A stretch of DNA of 64,000 nt from Caldithrix sp. (GCA_020722815.1 DYKB01000017.1:39828-103827), one strand, 5' to 3'; shown: positions 10,010-19,764, counted from the first letter of the stretch. Notes: generated by a model not told the origin, from the letters alone. Numbers and translations: made by a program.

Positions 10010-11332
10010 TTAATTCCCATCAAAAACTGCTTTAAATGTTTTTAAGAAAATTTTAAAATCAAGAGACAACGACCAATTATCAGCATAATAAATATCCATT
10101 CGTACCATTTCATCAAATCCGACTCGATTTCTGCCATTTACCTGCCACCATCCAGTAATTCCCGGTTTAATTTCAGCGATTCGCCGCCGGTGCCAGCTTT
10201 GATACTCCCGTACTTCATAAGGAATGGGAGGTCGAGGCCCCACCAGACTCATTTCACCTTTCAGGACATTCCAAAGTTGAGGCAATTCATCCAGACTGGA
10301 TTTTCGTAAGAAATGTCCCAATTTAGTAATTCGCAGGTCATTGGTTAATTTATAATAGGGTGAATCTTTAGAACCATTGTTAATATCCTGATTTTGCGCA
10401 TGAATTAACTTTTTAACATATTCTTCATGTGCTTTACTATCACAATCGGTCTTCATCGAGCGAAATTTTAGAAATTGGAAAAACTGCCCCCGATAGCCGA
10501 CGCGTTGTTGCTTAAAAAAAATCGGGCCATGAGAAGTCAATTTAATAAGCGCTGAAATAACTAAAAAAACAGGAGAAAGAAATATCAGCGCGAAAATTGA
10601 ACCGATGATATCAGTGATCCGTTTGACCAATTTTGCCAGACGAGGTTTAAACTTATGAAGCATATTCGGAACAAAAAAAAGCTCATTTACCATCGGCATC
10701 GCCAGAGTTGTCCCGTTAGAGCTGTAACAGCACAAATTTAAATTTTGATTATAATCTATTTTAAAGGTAATTAAATTAGCACTGTTCTTATCCTGACTAT
10801 TTTCGGAAGATTTTCCTGAGGGTGAATTTGATATTTTATCATCAATGATAAATTCTTTTGGGAGTGACTGTTCATTGAATTTTTCAGGATATGAAACAAT
10901 ATCAACTTCCAGATCTTTGGTTTGCATTGGTTGCTTAAATTTGAGATTAACAATTTTAACCAAAATTATGTCGATTAGTCGTTTACAGGCACACAGAGCT
11001 CCCTGATAGTCAGTATCCGGTAAAAGAATTAATATTTTGGCAAGATGATGATAACAAACAGCATCTGATTCCCGCACATTCGATGAAATGAGCTTAATCC
11101 ATTCCTGAACTATCGAATTTACCAAATTTTTTTCTATTAAAATAGCAACCAGCTTATGAAAATCAAAAATCAGGATTGAGGTGTGAGAATCGATTCTTTC
11201 GATGCGACGCTTTTCAATGCAGAGGCGTTGACGAAAAAGTTCAGACGAATAAAAATTATTCAAAAAACCGGATTGAAAGTTCATGGAATTGTGTTTTTTA
11301 AAATTGAAGAAATTGGGTATTATTGAAAACAT
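10010..11332 (-). CDS. Polyprenyl-phosphate sugar-1-phosphate transferase with a degenerate GGDEF-like N-terminal region
   Basis: A 440-residue protein. The C-terminal ~210 residues are a bacterial sugar transferase: membrane re-entrant helix after KRITDIIGSIFALIF, basic FLKFRSMKTD, LRKSSLDELPQLWNV, SLVGPRPPIP and the C-terminal GITGWWQVNGR. Such enzymes put the first sugar-phosphate on undecaprenyl phosphate and initiate the repeat unit. The N-terminal ~150 residues are not the usual CoA-binding-like domain of WbaP. They read like a GGDEF domain in which the active loop is lost: RESDAVCYHH is followed by KILILLPDTDYQGAL and a helix KRLID. A regulatory or vestigial role for that domain is inferred. 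Confidence 0.85.
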   Translation of the reverse strand: MFSIIPNFFNFKKHNSMNFQSGFLNNFYSSELFRQRLCIEKRRIERIDSHTSILIFDFHKLVAILIEKNLVNSIVQEWIKLISSNVRESDAVCYHHLAKILILLPDTDYQGALCACKRLIDIILVKIVNLKFKQPMQTKDLEVDIVSYPEKFNEQSLPKEFIIDDKISNSPSGKSSENSQDKNSANLITFKIDYNQNLNLCCYSSNGTTLAMPMVNELFFVPNMLHKFKPRLAKLVKRITDIIGSIFALIFLSPVFLVISALIKLTSHGPIFFKQQRVGYRGQFFQFLKFRSMKTDCDSKAHEEYVKKLIHAQNQDINNGSKDSPYYKLTNDLRITKLGHFLRKSSLDELPQLWNVLKGEMSLVGPRPPIPYEVREYQSWHRRRIAEIKPGITGWWQVNGRNRVGFDEMVRMDIYYADNWSLSLDFKIFLKTFKAVFDGN

Positions 11333-12147
11333 TTTTTCCTCCTGGAGCTTTTAATAAAAGGAATTAATTATTCATTTTGATTTGACACATTTGTAATTAA
11401 TTTTAGCGGACAGGTGGAATCGTAACGGGTGTTCTTTCATATCCTGAATATCATCTGGAAGTCATTTTCTCATACAAATGGAGTTTATTGAATTAAAATT
11501 TACAAAGCCTGTTGAGGAAGTCTATATACAGCTCCGCCACCTCAGTCCCATTTGATGGGGATTAAGTGGCTAACTGCATAAATCATGTAGTGAATTAAAA
11601 TCCTATAAAAATGAGTATTATTGAGGCGATAGTTAAATTCAGCAGGAAGCAGCTGCAAAAATCCTAACCAGACCAATCACCGGGAGCTTTATTTTTATAG
11701 ATTAATTTTATATCAATTTTATTGGAGTGCATCCACTAGGTGGAGGCATGCCAACGAAGTTGGCATTTAATAATCCTTGATTGAAAAATTACAATTTTAT
11801 TACAAAAAGAATCTATCTTGTTCGGCACATCCAAGAAATTTTTTTCAGTTTCAATTAACACACAACATCATGCCTAAATCCTTTTATCGGGCATCCATTG
11901 TTTCCTGGAAGATGGATTCCCGCTAAACTTGTACTCGAATGTTTTCGTCTAGTAAACTTTTGTCAATAACTGTGTTTCATTACTGGAATTCATAATACCT
12001 AATTAATTGATTTCATTTCTCTTAAATGTAAATTAAAAACTGTGCCGAAAGACATTTAAAAAATTTTAAACTCGCCGTCTTCGTCGGCGGCTGCGACATA
12101 GACGCAGCACTCCTGGGAAGTGACAATAAAATTTATCCAGATTATTA
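11333..12147. other. Long spacer with palindromic repeats
   Basis: 815 bp between the Wzc-like gene and the sugar transferase gene with no credible reading frame. It holds a tight hairpin with an 8-bp stem and 3-nt loop (11748-11766, ATGCCAAC/GTTGGCAT), a pair of GC-rich small hairpins near 12062-12105, and a decayed repeat around 11875-11930 (TTTATCGGGCATCCAT then GATTCCCGC) that recurs near 58368-58410. Some of these could attenuate transcription between the first and second halves of the operon. Confidence 0.5.
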
Positions 12148-14349
12148 CTAAGTTATTTTTTTCTTGGAATTTGAATAATAGTAATAGTCTTTGTAATAAT
12201 GATAAACATTCTTATAATTAACATTATTTAAAATGGCACCAATTATTTTAATGCCACTTTTCTCAAGAATTTCTTTGGCACGTAATGCGGCTTCACGGGG
12301 TGTATCACCTGATTTTAAAACCATGAAAACCCCGTCAACCTTAGAACCAAGAATAATCGCGTCCGTAACAGAAATAACAGGTGGTGAATCGATAATGATA
12401 AATTCGTATCTCGACTTCATTTCGTTCAGTAAATTATCCATTTGAGGCGTTTTTAACAAATCAGATGGATTGGGTGGTAGCGTTCCTGAAGTCAGGACAA
12501 ATAAATTACTATTTTTTTGTGGTACCACGACCTCTTCAAGTTTGTATTTATTAATTAACAAGTCCGTTAAGCCGGGTTTTTGTGAGATTTCTAAAATTTT
12601 ATGCACCATAGGGCGTCTTAAATCACAATCTATTAACAAAGTTGATGAACCATCTCTGGCAAACAATTGGGCGAGATTAATTGCATTCAAAGTTTTACCC
12701 GCACCAGCGCCAGGGCTGGTAACCAATAAAGTCCGATGTTTTTGTGAGACATTGATAAAAGAAAAATTTAATTGCAGCGTCCGATATGTTTCATAAATAT
12801 GGGGTAAATTTTCAAATTCAGTAAGTAATTTACTACGATAGTATTTTTGTTGATGAGAATGTTTGTGGAATAGATCGATTTTTCCATTTGTTTGAATTGC
12901 CGGAATGGAAGTGAGAACCGGAATACCGATTCTCCTTTCCACATCTTCCTGGGATTTTAAAGAAGTATCAAGCGATTCAAGTAATAGCGCCAACCCCACC
13001 CCTAATCCTATTCCTAATATAAATCCCATCATCATGTTTTTCGTTTTGTCAGGCTTTATTGGAAATCGGGGTTGTTCCGCAGAATCGATTACCTGAATAT
13101 CACCCAATTTTCCAGCTTCGGTTATTCGGGCTTCTTCTCTTTTTTCCAGTAACATTGTATAAATTTGATTATTGACTTCCCGGTCACGAATCAATCGGGC
13201 CAGGTCTAATTCATGTTTCGGTATTTTCTGTAAGTCATTGTTATAATTATCAACATTAATTTTCAGCGCTGCTTCACGAACTTTATAGGTTTCCAGATCT
13301 ATTTCTAAAGTAATCAATTCCTGCAGAATCGATCGGATCTGTGAAAGGGGATCAACCAGATTTTTCCGAAGCGTTGGGTCCAATAGTTCCTGAACTAGTT
13401 TTTGTTTTAAAGACTCTATTTCTTTTTGGAGTGATAAAATTTGAGTTTGATTTTCAGTTTTATTTTCCAATTTTAAATTCGAGCATCGTCGCTCGAGATT
13501 TAAAATTTCCTGCTTTAATTGTTGGGCAGTTGGGTTGGAAATGACCGTTAACGAAGGCGCCAACTCTTGCTTTTTAAGCTCCAAGTATTGTTTTCTTTGT
13601 TCGAGGGCTTCCCGCTCAGCTTTTGCCTGATTATAGGCAGTTTCGGCTTCAGTTAATCGTCCCAATAGGTCTGTAGAAGATTCACTTAAGGAAATTATTT
13701 TATTCTCTTCTTTGAATTTTTTTAATGAATCTTCTGCAAAATCCAATTTTTCCTGAAAAACCTTTAATTGCTTATCAATAAACTCCCTGACACTTGAAAT
13801 CTCCATCCGTTTTTTTTGAAGATTCCAGTCGATCAACTGGTACGCATAAGTATTAGCAATTGTCATCGCTGCAAATGGGTCACTAGCCTGAATCATAATT
13901 TTTAAGACATCGCTTCCCCTAACAGCCTGAACAGTTAAATTTCTACGGATTATTCGTGATGCTATTTCGGAAGCGGAAATACCGTTAGGCTTCGGATCCG
14001 GCAGTTGAAAAGTTTGAATCACCTGAGGTGGTAGTGCTGCAACAACCTTTTCAGCTATTGCTCGACTTTTTATTAGTTCAGTTAGATTGACAATTGCGCT
14101 TTTGTTATAGAATGGCTGACCAACGTCCAGTGCAAACATAGTATCTTGAGGTTCTTCAAATATAAGAGACATCTCTGCTTCATAAACAGGAATGGTCAAA
14201 TAAGTCCATAAACCAAAAGCAAAAATAGTCACCAACATTGCAAATAAAACCAGCCACTTTCGATTTACTAATATTCTGATGTAATCCCGAAGAAAATTTT
14301 GCTCAAGTTGTAAATCGTTCTGCTTCGGAATTTCAAAGCGAGTCTCCAC
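12148..14349 (-). CDS. Wzc-like polysaccharide co-polymerase / BY-type tyrosine autokinase
   Basis: A 733-residue inner-membrane protein controlling capsule chain length and export. It has a Wzz domain with a first membrane helix at about residues 32-53, a long periplasmic coiled-coil region, a second helix near 440-460 (MMGFILGIGLGVGLALLL) and a cytoplasmic kinase domain. The kinase carries Walker A GAGAGKT, Walker A' LLIDCDLRRP and Walker B FIIIDSPP. The C-terminus ends in a tyrosine cluster (YHYYKDYYYY), the autophosphorylation tail of BY-kinases. It follows the Wza-like gene, as expected for the export complex. Confidence 0.93.
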   Translation of the reverse strand: METRFEIPKQNDLQLEQNFLRDYIRILVNRKWLVLFAMLVTIFAFGLWTYLTIPVYEAEMSLIFEEPQDTMFALDVGQPFYNKSAIVNLTELIKSRAIAEKVVAALPPQVIQTFQLPDPKPNGISASEIASRIIRRNLTVQAVRGSDVLKIMIQASDPFAAMTIANTYAYQLIDWNLQKKRMEISSVREFIDKQLKVFQEKLDFAEDSLKKFKEENKIISLSESSTDLLGRLTEAETAYNQAKAEREALEQRKQYLELKKQELAPSLTVISNPTAQQLKQEILNLERRCSNLKLENKTENQTQILSLQKEIESLKQKLVQELLDPTLRKNLVDPLSQIRSILQELITLEIDLETYKVREAALKINVDNYNNDLQKIPKHELDLARLIRDREVNNQIYTMLLEKREEARITEAGKLGDIQVIDSAEQPRFPIKPDKTKNMMMGFILGIGLGVGLALLLESLDTSLKSQEDVERRIGIPVLTSIPAIQTNGKIDLFHKHSHQQKYYRSKLLTEFENLPHIYETYRTLQLNFSFINVSQKHRTLLVTSPGAGAGKTLNAINLAQLFARDGSSTLLIDCDLRRPMVHKILEISQKPGLTDLLINKYKLEEVVVPQKNSNLFVLTSGTLPPNPSDLLKTPQMDNLLNEMKSRYEFIIIDSPPVISVTDAIILGSKVDGVFMVLKSGDTPREAALRAKEILEKSGIKIIGAILNNVNYKNVYHYYKDYYYYSNSKKKIT

Positions 14350-14425
14350 CTCTACCTCATCATTATGAATAAAAATGCTAATTAATTAGCTAAAATATTT
14401 TTTAAAAAATTTGGAGAATTTAATT

Positions 14426-15337
14426 TTAGATTCTTGAACTCATGGAAATGAGATAATACAATGTTGCAAATGCCGTCAAATCACGTATGATATTAATTAT
14501 TTTCTGCCAGTTAATCTTTTTCTTGGAAACGTAAATAACATCGCCCGGAAAAACGACTGGAAAGTTTGGATTTGAATTTGGTTTAAAGAAATCTTTAATA
14601 TCCAATCGTATCTTACGGGGCGCTTGCCCTGTTTGTGAAATAATTTTAATATCCTTTAAATTCGCATCGGCTGTGGGACCACCAGCCATAAAAATGACAT
14701 CGAGAATTGTTGTCTGAAAAAAAATATCATAGCTGCCGGGATTCTCGACACTCCCCAGAATTTTCACATTTGTCGCCAGCGGATTACCCGGAACGACGAC
14801 AATATCCCCATCTTCAAGAATCGGTAAAAGATTCGGATCGCCCTTTAAATAAAATTGCTCCAGATTGATTACCTGTTCCTGTTTATCAGCAGTCGCATTT
14901 CGTATCAAGCGAATTCGTGTCAGTTGGGCGCCCGGAATAAGGTTTCCGGCCGCGGCGATAGCCCCCTGAAGGGTGCTGGTATTTGAAATCCGGTAAAGTC
15001 CTGGCTGGGCGACCTGTCCCAGTACGGTAACCCGAATCGGATAACTTTCACCAAATTTGACAAACACCAGCGGGGTTGAAGGCAAATATCGTGATAATTG
15101 GGCAATAAGAATCTCCTGAAAGCGCTCGATGGTAATTCCATCAATCGGCACCCCTTGAAGCGCTGGAAATTCGATCGTTCCATCCGGTTTTACGATTACC
15201 GCTTGTGATAACGCTTCATTTTCGGTGACCGAAATCTCCAGCACATCACCAGCTTTTATTAATCGTTCCTGGCTAAAAGCGATCGAACAGCCACCTGAAT
15301 ATATAAATAGAAAAATGATAAGGAAGTATTTCATCAT
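14426..15337 (-). CDS. Wza-like polysaccharide export lipoprotein
   Basis: A 303-residue outer-membrane export protein. A signal peptide ends in the lipobox SGGC, making C17 the likely lipidated residue. The poly-export domain begins IKAGDVLEISVTENEALSQ and is followed by two SLBB-type repeats (VTVLGQVAQPGLYRI and VKILGSVENPGSYDI). A hydrophobic C-terminal segment (TAFATLYYLISM) may be the membrane-spanning helix of the Wza barrel. It lies between the UpxY-like regulator and the Wzc-like kinase, forming the export module of the operon. Confidence 0.9.
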   Translation of the reverse strand: MMKYFLIIFLFIYSGGCSIAFSQERLIKAGDVLEISVTENEALSQAVIVKPDGTIEFPALQGVPIDGITIERFQEILIAQLSRYLPSTPLVFVKFGESYPIRVTVLGQVAQPGLYRISNTSTLQGAIAAAGNLIPGAQLTRIRLIRNATADKQEQVINLEQFYLKGDPNLLPILEDGDIVVVPGNPLATNVKILGSVENPGSYDIFFQTTILDVIFMAGGPTADANLKDIKIISQTGQAPRKIRLDIKDFFKPNSNPNFPVVFPGDVIYVSKKKINWQKIINIIRDLTAFATLYYLISMSSRI

Positions 15338-15410
15338 TACTATCTCATTCCCTTGTTTAAAATAGGACTCATCGAACGCGAAAGTAACTCAAGCGTATAT
15401 TTTTTCATAA

Positions 15411-15941
15411 TTATATCAATTCCAAATCATTAACAAAAATTTCAATTGCCAGGGCCTGCTTAATTCCATCAACACAAAGTACAAATCGAAAATTATTTCG
15501 GATTTCAGTTAACACTCCTTCAATTCCTTTTAAATCGCCAGCTTTAATCCTAACCTTTTTTCCTGGCGTAAAATAACTTATCTGTTCAACACACGGTTTC
15601 TTTTCCAAAATTAATTTAATAGAATTAATCTGTTTTTCAGGAATGATTGCCGGTTTGCCATTAAAACTGACAAAACCGACCACTCCATCAGTTTGAAGGA
15701 TGGGCAATCGATCCCGCAAAGGCGTGTGGACAAATAAATAGCAACTAAATAAGGGTTCACTTACTTTCTTATGACGATCACTCCAGCACCGGTATTCCGT
15801 TTTCAGCGGCAGGTAAGAAGTGATTCCCTTTTCATTCAGTCGAAAATCAACTTTTTTTTCGTGCCGATGTTTGATTTTTAAGGCATACCAATTTGGCACT
15901 GTATTAAAAGTCTTATTATCGATGATTTCATGCTGATTCAT
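15411..15941 (-). CDS. NusG-paralogue transcription antiterminator (UpxY/LoaP type)
   Basis: A 176-residue NusG-family protein. The NGN domain starts NWYALKIKHRHEKKVDFRL and includes SYLPLKTEYRCWSDRHKK and PLFSCYLFVH. A KOW domain follows at about residues 123-160 (GKKVRIKAGDLKGIEGVL). It is first in a ~15-kb polysaccharide operon, exactly where UpxY of Bacteroides and LoaP of Firmicutes/Actinobacteria occur. The role is processive antitermination of the long operon, probably after recruitment at the ~450-nt 5' leader. General NusG is normally beside secE and rplK, which are absent here. Confidence 0.88.
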   Translation of the reverse strand: MNQHEIIDNKTFNTVPNWYALKIKHRHEKKVDFRLNEKGITSYLPLKTEYRCWSDRHKKVSEPLFSCYLFVHTPLRDRLPILQTDGVVGFVSFNGKPAIIPEKQINSIKLILEKKPCVEQISYFTPGKKVRIKAGDLKGIEGVLTEIRNNFRFVLCVDGIKQALAIEIFVNDLELI

Positions 15942-16395
15942 AAGTTGTCAAATTAAATTTATAAATTTTTAAATTTTAAAATTTGAGACCTATTGAAAAA
16001 TCACCAGATTAGAAGGAGAATCAGGTTCAGTAGAATGCAAGCAATTAGATTCAGTAGTCGTATATTCAATGTGGTAAAAGTCTACCCAAGATCAATCAGA
16101 ATCACGAAAAAATCAAGCATCACAAGCGTCGAAGACAGAAGGAGTTGTTAGTATCAAGAAAGATATTTTCAGAAGTAGTCACCTAAATCAGAATAGTTTT
16201 AATACAATTTTTTCACCGGAAACAAATAATCTGATAATAAAAGAACTTAATAAGCTGCGCTTGATACAAAACAGCAGCATCAAAATTCTATAAATTCCAA
16301 CGTATGATCAAAGAAATGAATCCTATAGGTCAAAAAATGACATATAGCATTCCGAACAAAAGAATTACACTATTTTCATCGTATCTACAGAATAT
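15942..16395 (-). promoter_or_regulatory. Untranslated leader of the polysaccharide operon
   Basis: About 450 nt separate the consensus promoter at 16396-16424 from the start codon of the UpxY-like gene. The sequence holds no credible reading frame. Long leaders of this kind are where specialised NusG paralogues load on RNA polymerase in characterised UpxY and LoaP operons. No specific ops-like or hairpin recognition element could be identified by eye, so the regulatory role is inferred. Confidence 0.5.
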
Positions 16396-16424
16396 ATTAT
16401 AACAATATTTTTTAAATTTGTCAA
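16396..16424 (-). promoter_or_regulatory. Consensus sigma70 promoter of the polysaccharide operon
   Basis: On the minus strand TTGACA (16424-16419) and TATAAT (16401-16396) are both perfect and separated by exactly 17 bp. Transcription would start near 16389 and read into the UpxY-like gene. Confidence 0.75.
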
Positions 16425-16844
16425 GTACTTTTTTTAAAATTTTTTAATTTCATTAGTGTGATTACAAAATTGAAATCAAATTAAACCTGGAATAATTAGC
16501 TGTTGGTTGTAACGCCTTCAGCTTAATCGTTTCGCTAATTGAAATAATACTAAGAGATTAATTCTAAATTTAATCGATTTAAAAGTCAAATTTGTATTAA
16601 ATCAACAAAAGTAAATCAACCTGGTTCGTACCTTCAAGAGCCAGTCGCTAAATCTGATTTGTTTTACTTTTCAAAACAATAATAAGCGATTGAATAAGTC
16701 ACATCGTTGAACGAGACAACATCGGAAGAATTTTAGTACCCACTAATTTCATCGTCGAAGCGCCGAATTTCAAATTTGTAATCGAGAGAAGATCAGGAAG
16801 AGCCAGAAATATAAATTCAAACCCGGAATAAAAAATAATATGAC
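16425..16844. other. AT-rich spacer
   Basis: Between the capsule promoter and the end of the secreted coiled-coil protein gene, about 420 bp contain no recognisable gene, hairpin terminator or repeat. Confidence 0.4.
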
Positions 16845-17337
16845 TTATTTTTTCAACGATAATCGCATCTTCAAATTTATTAATACCATTTGCTTTTCAA
16901 TGGCTGGAATTTGTTGATACGCTTGTGAAAGTACACTCATTTTATTTGTTTGAGCCTGTGCCAGACGTTTATTTAGCTCATTTTGCGCATTTTTCTTTTG
17001 ATCTATTGGCAATGTGTCAAATTGTGTAATTTTTTGCCGTAAATCATCCAGTTCTTTCAAATAGGCATCAATTTGGGTTTGATCTCCACCAATAAGCAAA
17101 TAAATAACATCCCATGTCGTTTGCGTTTCCTCATCGGTCATGGAACCAATTTCTTTTAGATTGTTGTTGATAGCTGATAATTCAGCAATTTCATTTTTTG
17201 CTTTGATTTCACGGGCTTGCCAGTGGTTAAATTCCAGGTGATAATCATCCATCGTCAGCGATGTCTGCGCATAAAGAGAACCACCCATCAGGATGAATAT
17301 TAAAAAGAGATATGTAAAGATACGCACGGTATCCTCC
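16845..17337 (-). CDS. Secreted coiled-coil protein of unknown function
   Basis: About 163 residues from a GTG start at 17337, chosen because GGGGAGG precedes it at ideal spacing and the product then begins directly with a signal peptide (RIFTYLFLIFILMGG...YAQ). An in-frame ATG 35 bp upstream lacks both. The mature protein is rich in Glu, Gln and Lys, with helical, coiled-coil-like segments (EIAELSAINNNLKEIG and ELNKRLAQAQTNK). It resembles the N-terminal part of periplasmic helix-plus-LysM proteins, but no LysM domain is present, so it is either a short relative or truncated. It has its own promoter. Confidence 0.7.
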
Positions 17338-17444
17338 CCGGTTTGAAATGGTGGCAGAAGCGCCCACCTCATATGTTTTCCGCTGTCGTCGGAGCATTGT
17401 GAATCAAGCTGATAATACAGTCTCTTAATTTTGACACTATGATA

Positions 17445-17473
17445 ATTATATGTATTTTTTTTGAATAAATCAA
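17445..17473 (-). promoter_or_regulatory. Sigma70-type promoter for the coiled-coil protein gene
   Basis: On the minus strand TTGATT (17473-17468) and TATAAT (17450-17445) lie 17 bp apart. The start site would be about 100 nt upstream of the GTG start at 17337. Confidence 0.6.
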
Positions 17474-17645
17474 GTCTTTTTTAAAGAATTTTTTAAAAAA
17501 ATTAAAATAGATTCACAGATATTCCTGACCTGGATTATTTTACCCAACCACCGGAGTGAAACGAGCCAAATCTGAAAAAAGAATCAATCGTCCGGCGGGC
17601 TTTTAAAAATTTTAAAATTCTCCAAATTCCAGGACAAAAAATATC

Positions 17646-17674
17646 TTGCTTTTAAAAAAGAATATTTATATATT
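17646..17674 (+). promoter_or_regulatory. Candidate promoter of glnA
   Basis: TTGCTT (17646-17651) and TATATT (17669-17674) are separated by 17 bp. The remaining ~230 nt before glnA include a short CCCG/CGGG hairpin followed by a T-rich stretch (17819-17845), which could attenuate. No sigma54 (GG-N10-GC) site was recognised. The AT-rich context makes chance matches likely. Confidence 0.35.
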
Positions 17675-17905
17675 GCAGTTTATATTTATTCAAGCTTTCT
17701 TTAAGAATTTTAAAACATGACATGGTATTTGATAAGTCCATGAAAAATAATTATCGTTTCAATGTATCCTGATTCGCCCAGACGGAAGAAGTAACGAAAC
17801 TAAAGTACGAAATCTAACCCGTTTTTTAAAGGCGGGTATTTTATTTTCTTAAGTATTTTCTCAACTTTGCTATTGACCAACAGGATGAAATTTAAGGAGC
17901 AACTT

Positions 17906-19234
17906 ATGCAAGTAAAACTAGCTGAAATTAAGGAAATTATTAAAGCGGAAGATATCAAGTTTCTTTATCTTTTGTTCACGGATATCACTGGTTCCCCGAA
18001 AAAGGTAACCATCCGCGCCACCCAAATCGAAGACGCAGCCCATGATGGTGTCTGGTTCGATGGTTCTTCAATTGAAGGCTTTGCCCGTATTTTTGAATCG
18101 GATATGCTCTTGCGACTTGATTTAGATACTTTTAAAGTTCTGCCATGGACTGAGAAGGAGCAAAAAGCCGCGCAGGTTATATGTGATATTTATACGCCAG
18201 ACGATCAACCATTTCCGGGGGACCCTCGTGGCACATTAAAACGCGTTGTCGCTGAAGCGAAAAAATTGGGGTATAAATATCTGGTTGGTCCCGAAATTGA
18301 ATTTTTCTTACTCGAGCGTGAACGCATGCCGGAGTTAGTCCCGCATGATCGGAAAGGCTATTTTGATGTCACAATTCAAAGTCGGGCGGTCCGGATTTGC
18401 CAGAATACGATTGAAACGCTATCAAAAATGGGGATTCAGTGCCAGACCTATCATCATGAGGTAAGTCATGGTCAGCATGAAACCGACTTACGGTATGGCG
18501 AAGCCGTTACCATTGCCGACTCGGTGGTCACCTTAAAACAAGTATTAAAGAACCATGCAAATGGCACCGGTCTGAAAGTTACTTTCATGCCCAAGCCAAT
18601 TTATGGTATTAATGGAAGCGGAATGCATGTGCATCAGAGCCTGGCGACCGCGGATGGAACCAATATTTTTTTTGAGGAAGGCGGAAATTATCAGCTCTCA
18701 CAGGTCGCCCGTCATTTTCTGGCCGGTCAATTAAAACATGCCCGGGGAATGGCTGCTATTCTGGATCCCATCGTCAATTCCTATAAGCGACTGGTCCCCG
18801 GATATGAAGCGCCGGTTTATATTTGCTGGGGTCAGATTAATCGTTCAGCTTTAATCCGGGTTCCGAGGGTAACTGCCAATCGCGCCAATGTAGCCACGCG
18901 CCTGGAACTACGCTGTCCAGATCCGTCTTCTAATCCATACCTGGCTTTTGCAGCCATGTTGGCGGCTGGCCTGGATGGTATCAAGCAAAAATTAGAGCCC
19001 CCAAAACCGGTAGAAGAGAATGTTTATGATTTTGATGACCACAAATTAGCCACTCTTAAAATCGACACCTTGCCTTCAACCCTACGCGAAGCCGTTGATG
19101 TTTTTGAAAAAGATGAAGTGATAAAAGCAGCAATTGGTGAACATATCACGAAATATCTCATCCGCGCCCAGCGTCAGCAATGGCGTGAATTTATGATGCG
19201 CGTAACGCCCTGGGAAGTAGAAAATTATCTTTAA
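17906..19234 (+). CDS. glnA: Glutamine synthetase, type I
   Basis: A 442-residue GSI enzyme condensing glutamate and ammonium with ATP in the cytoplasm. The start at 17906 is chosen because AAGGAG lies 6 nt upstream; a longer frame to 17867 has no such site. Visible signatures are DGSSIEGFARIFESDM near the N-terminus, the metal-binding GPEIEFFLL, NGSGMHVHQS and the ATP-binding region KRLVPGYEAPVYICW. The C-terminal adenylylation-site region reads NVYDFDDHK rather than the usual NLYDLP, so covalent control by GlnE is doubtful and the length fits the GSI-alpha group. It is monocistronic, with a strong terminator downstream. Confidence 0.96.
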   Translation: MQVKLAEIKEIIKAEDIKFLYLLFTDITGSPKKVTIRATQIEDAAHDGVWFDGSSIEGFARIFESDMLLRLDLDTFKVLPWTEKEQKAAQVICDIYTPDDQPFPGDPRGTLKRVVAEAKKLGYKYLVGPEIEFFLLERERMPELVPHDRKGYFDVTIQSRAVRICQNTIETLSKMGIQCQTYHHEVSHGQHETDLRYGEAVTIADSVVTLKQVLKNHANGTGLKVTFMPKPIYGINGSGMHVHQSLATADGTNIFFEEGGNYQLSQVARHFLAGQLKHARGMAAILDPIVNSYKRLVPGYEAPVYICWGQINRSALIRVPRVTANRANVATRLELRCPDPSSNPYLAFAAMLAAGLDGIKQKLEPPKPVEENVYDFDDHKLATLKIDTLPSTLREAVDVFEKDEVIKAAIGEHITKYLIRAQRQQWREFMMRVTPWEVENYL

Positions 19235-19276
19235 TCGTCAGATTGCAATTTTTCGTGATTGAAAATTCATAAAAGA

Positions 19277-19310
19277 GGTCGACTGAATATTTTAAGTCGA
19301 CCTTTTTTTT
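19277..19310 (+). terminator. Rho-independent terminator after glnA
   Basis: A perfect 8-bp stem (GGTCGACT 19277-19284 with AGTCGACC 19295-19302) is followed by eight T residues. On the minus strand the hairpin is followed by a weaker T-rich run, so it may also end the convergent rplS/cupin transcript. Confidence 0.85.
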
Positions 19311-19334
19311 AAGTCAAAGCTAAAAAGAGTGGAT

Positions 19335-19685
19335 TCATTGATAAAGCAGTATGACCGCAATTAATTCCAGTGGTTCTTTTCCAATATTTTTAATTGAATG
19401 TCCCTTACCACCGCCGGTTAATATCGCATCGCCGGCTACAAGTTCCCGCTCGACTCCATCATCATTAACCAGGGCAGTTCCCCGGGTAAGGATATAGACT
19501 TCTTCCTCATTTTGATGCTCGTGAAAACCAATGCTATCACCCGGCGCAATTGAAATTCGGGCACAAAGTCGACATTTACCTTTTAGTTCTTCTGAAGTGA
19601 ACAGATGAGTGATCTGAATTGTCCCCTGGCCGCCGCGCATATTTTCACGGAGTTCTATTTTCATCTGACTTGCAGTATGAATCAT
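19335..19685 (-). CDS. Cupin-domain protein
   Basis: A 116-residue single-domain cupin. The start at 19685 is chosen because GAGGG precedes it; the open frame continues upstream only by overlapping rplS in another frame, which is not credible. Metal-binding motif 1 is GFHEHQNEEEVYILTRG (two His, one Glu) and motif 2 is GGGKGHSIKNIG with the third histidine. The sequence after ISIAPGDSI is typical of small regulatory or sugar-binding cupins of unknown ligand. It lies 79 bp after rplS and is probably a tail gene of the translation operon. Function is unknown. Confidence 0.8.
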   Translation of the reverse strand: MIHTASQMKIELRENMRGGQGTIQITHLFTSEELKGKCRLCARISIAPGDSIGFHEHQNEEEVYILTRGTALVNDDGVERELVAGDAILTGGGKGHSIKNIGKEPLELIAVILLYQ

Positions 19686-19764
19686 AACACCCTCACTTTT
19701 TGAGAAAAAAAAACCGGTATCGATAGGTCGATAACGGTCTTTTTGAGTGAATTTCAATTTTGTG

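Noticed and set aside
17750..17815. Partial resemblance to a glutamine (glnA) riboswitch upstream of glnA (ATCGTTTCA and GACGGAAGAAGTA)
   Set aside because: The helices that should lie between these blocks cannot be formed and the closing stem is only about 4 bp. Kept as coincidence unless a covariance model says otherwise.
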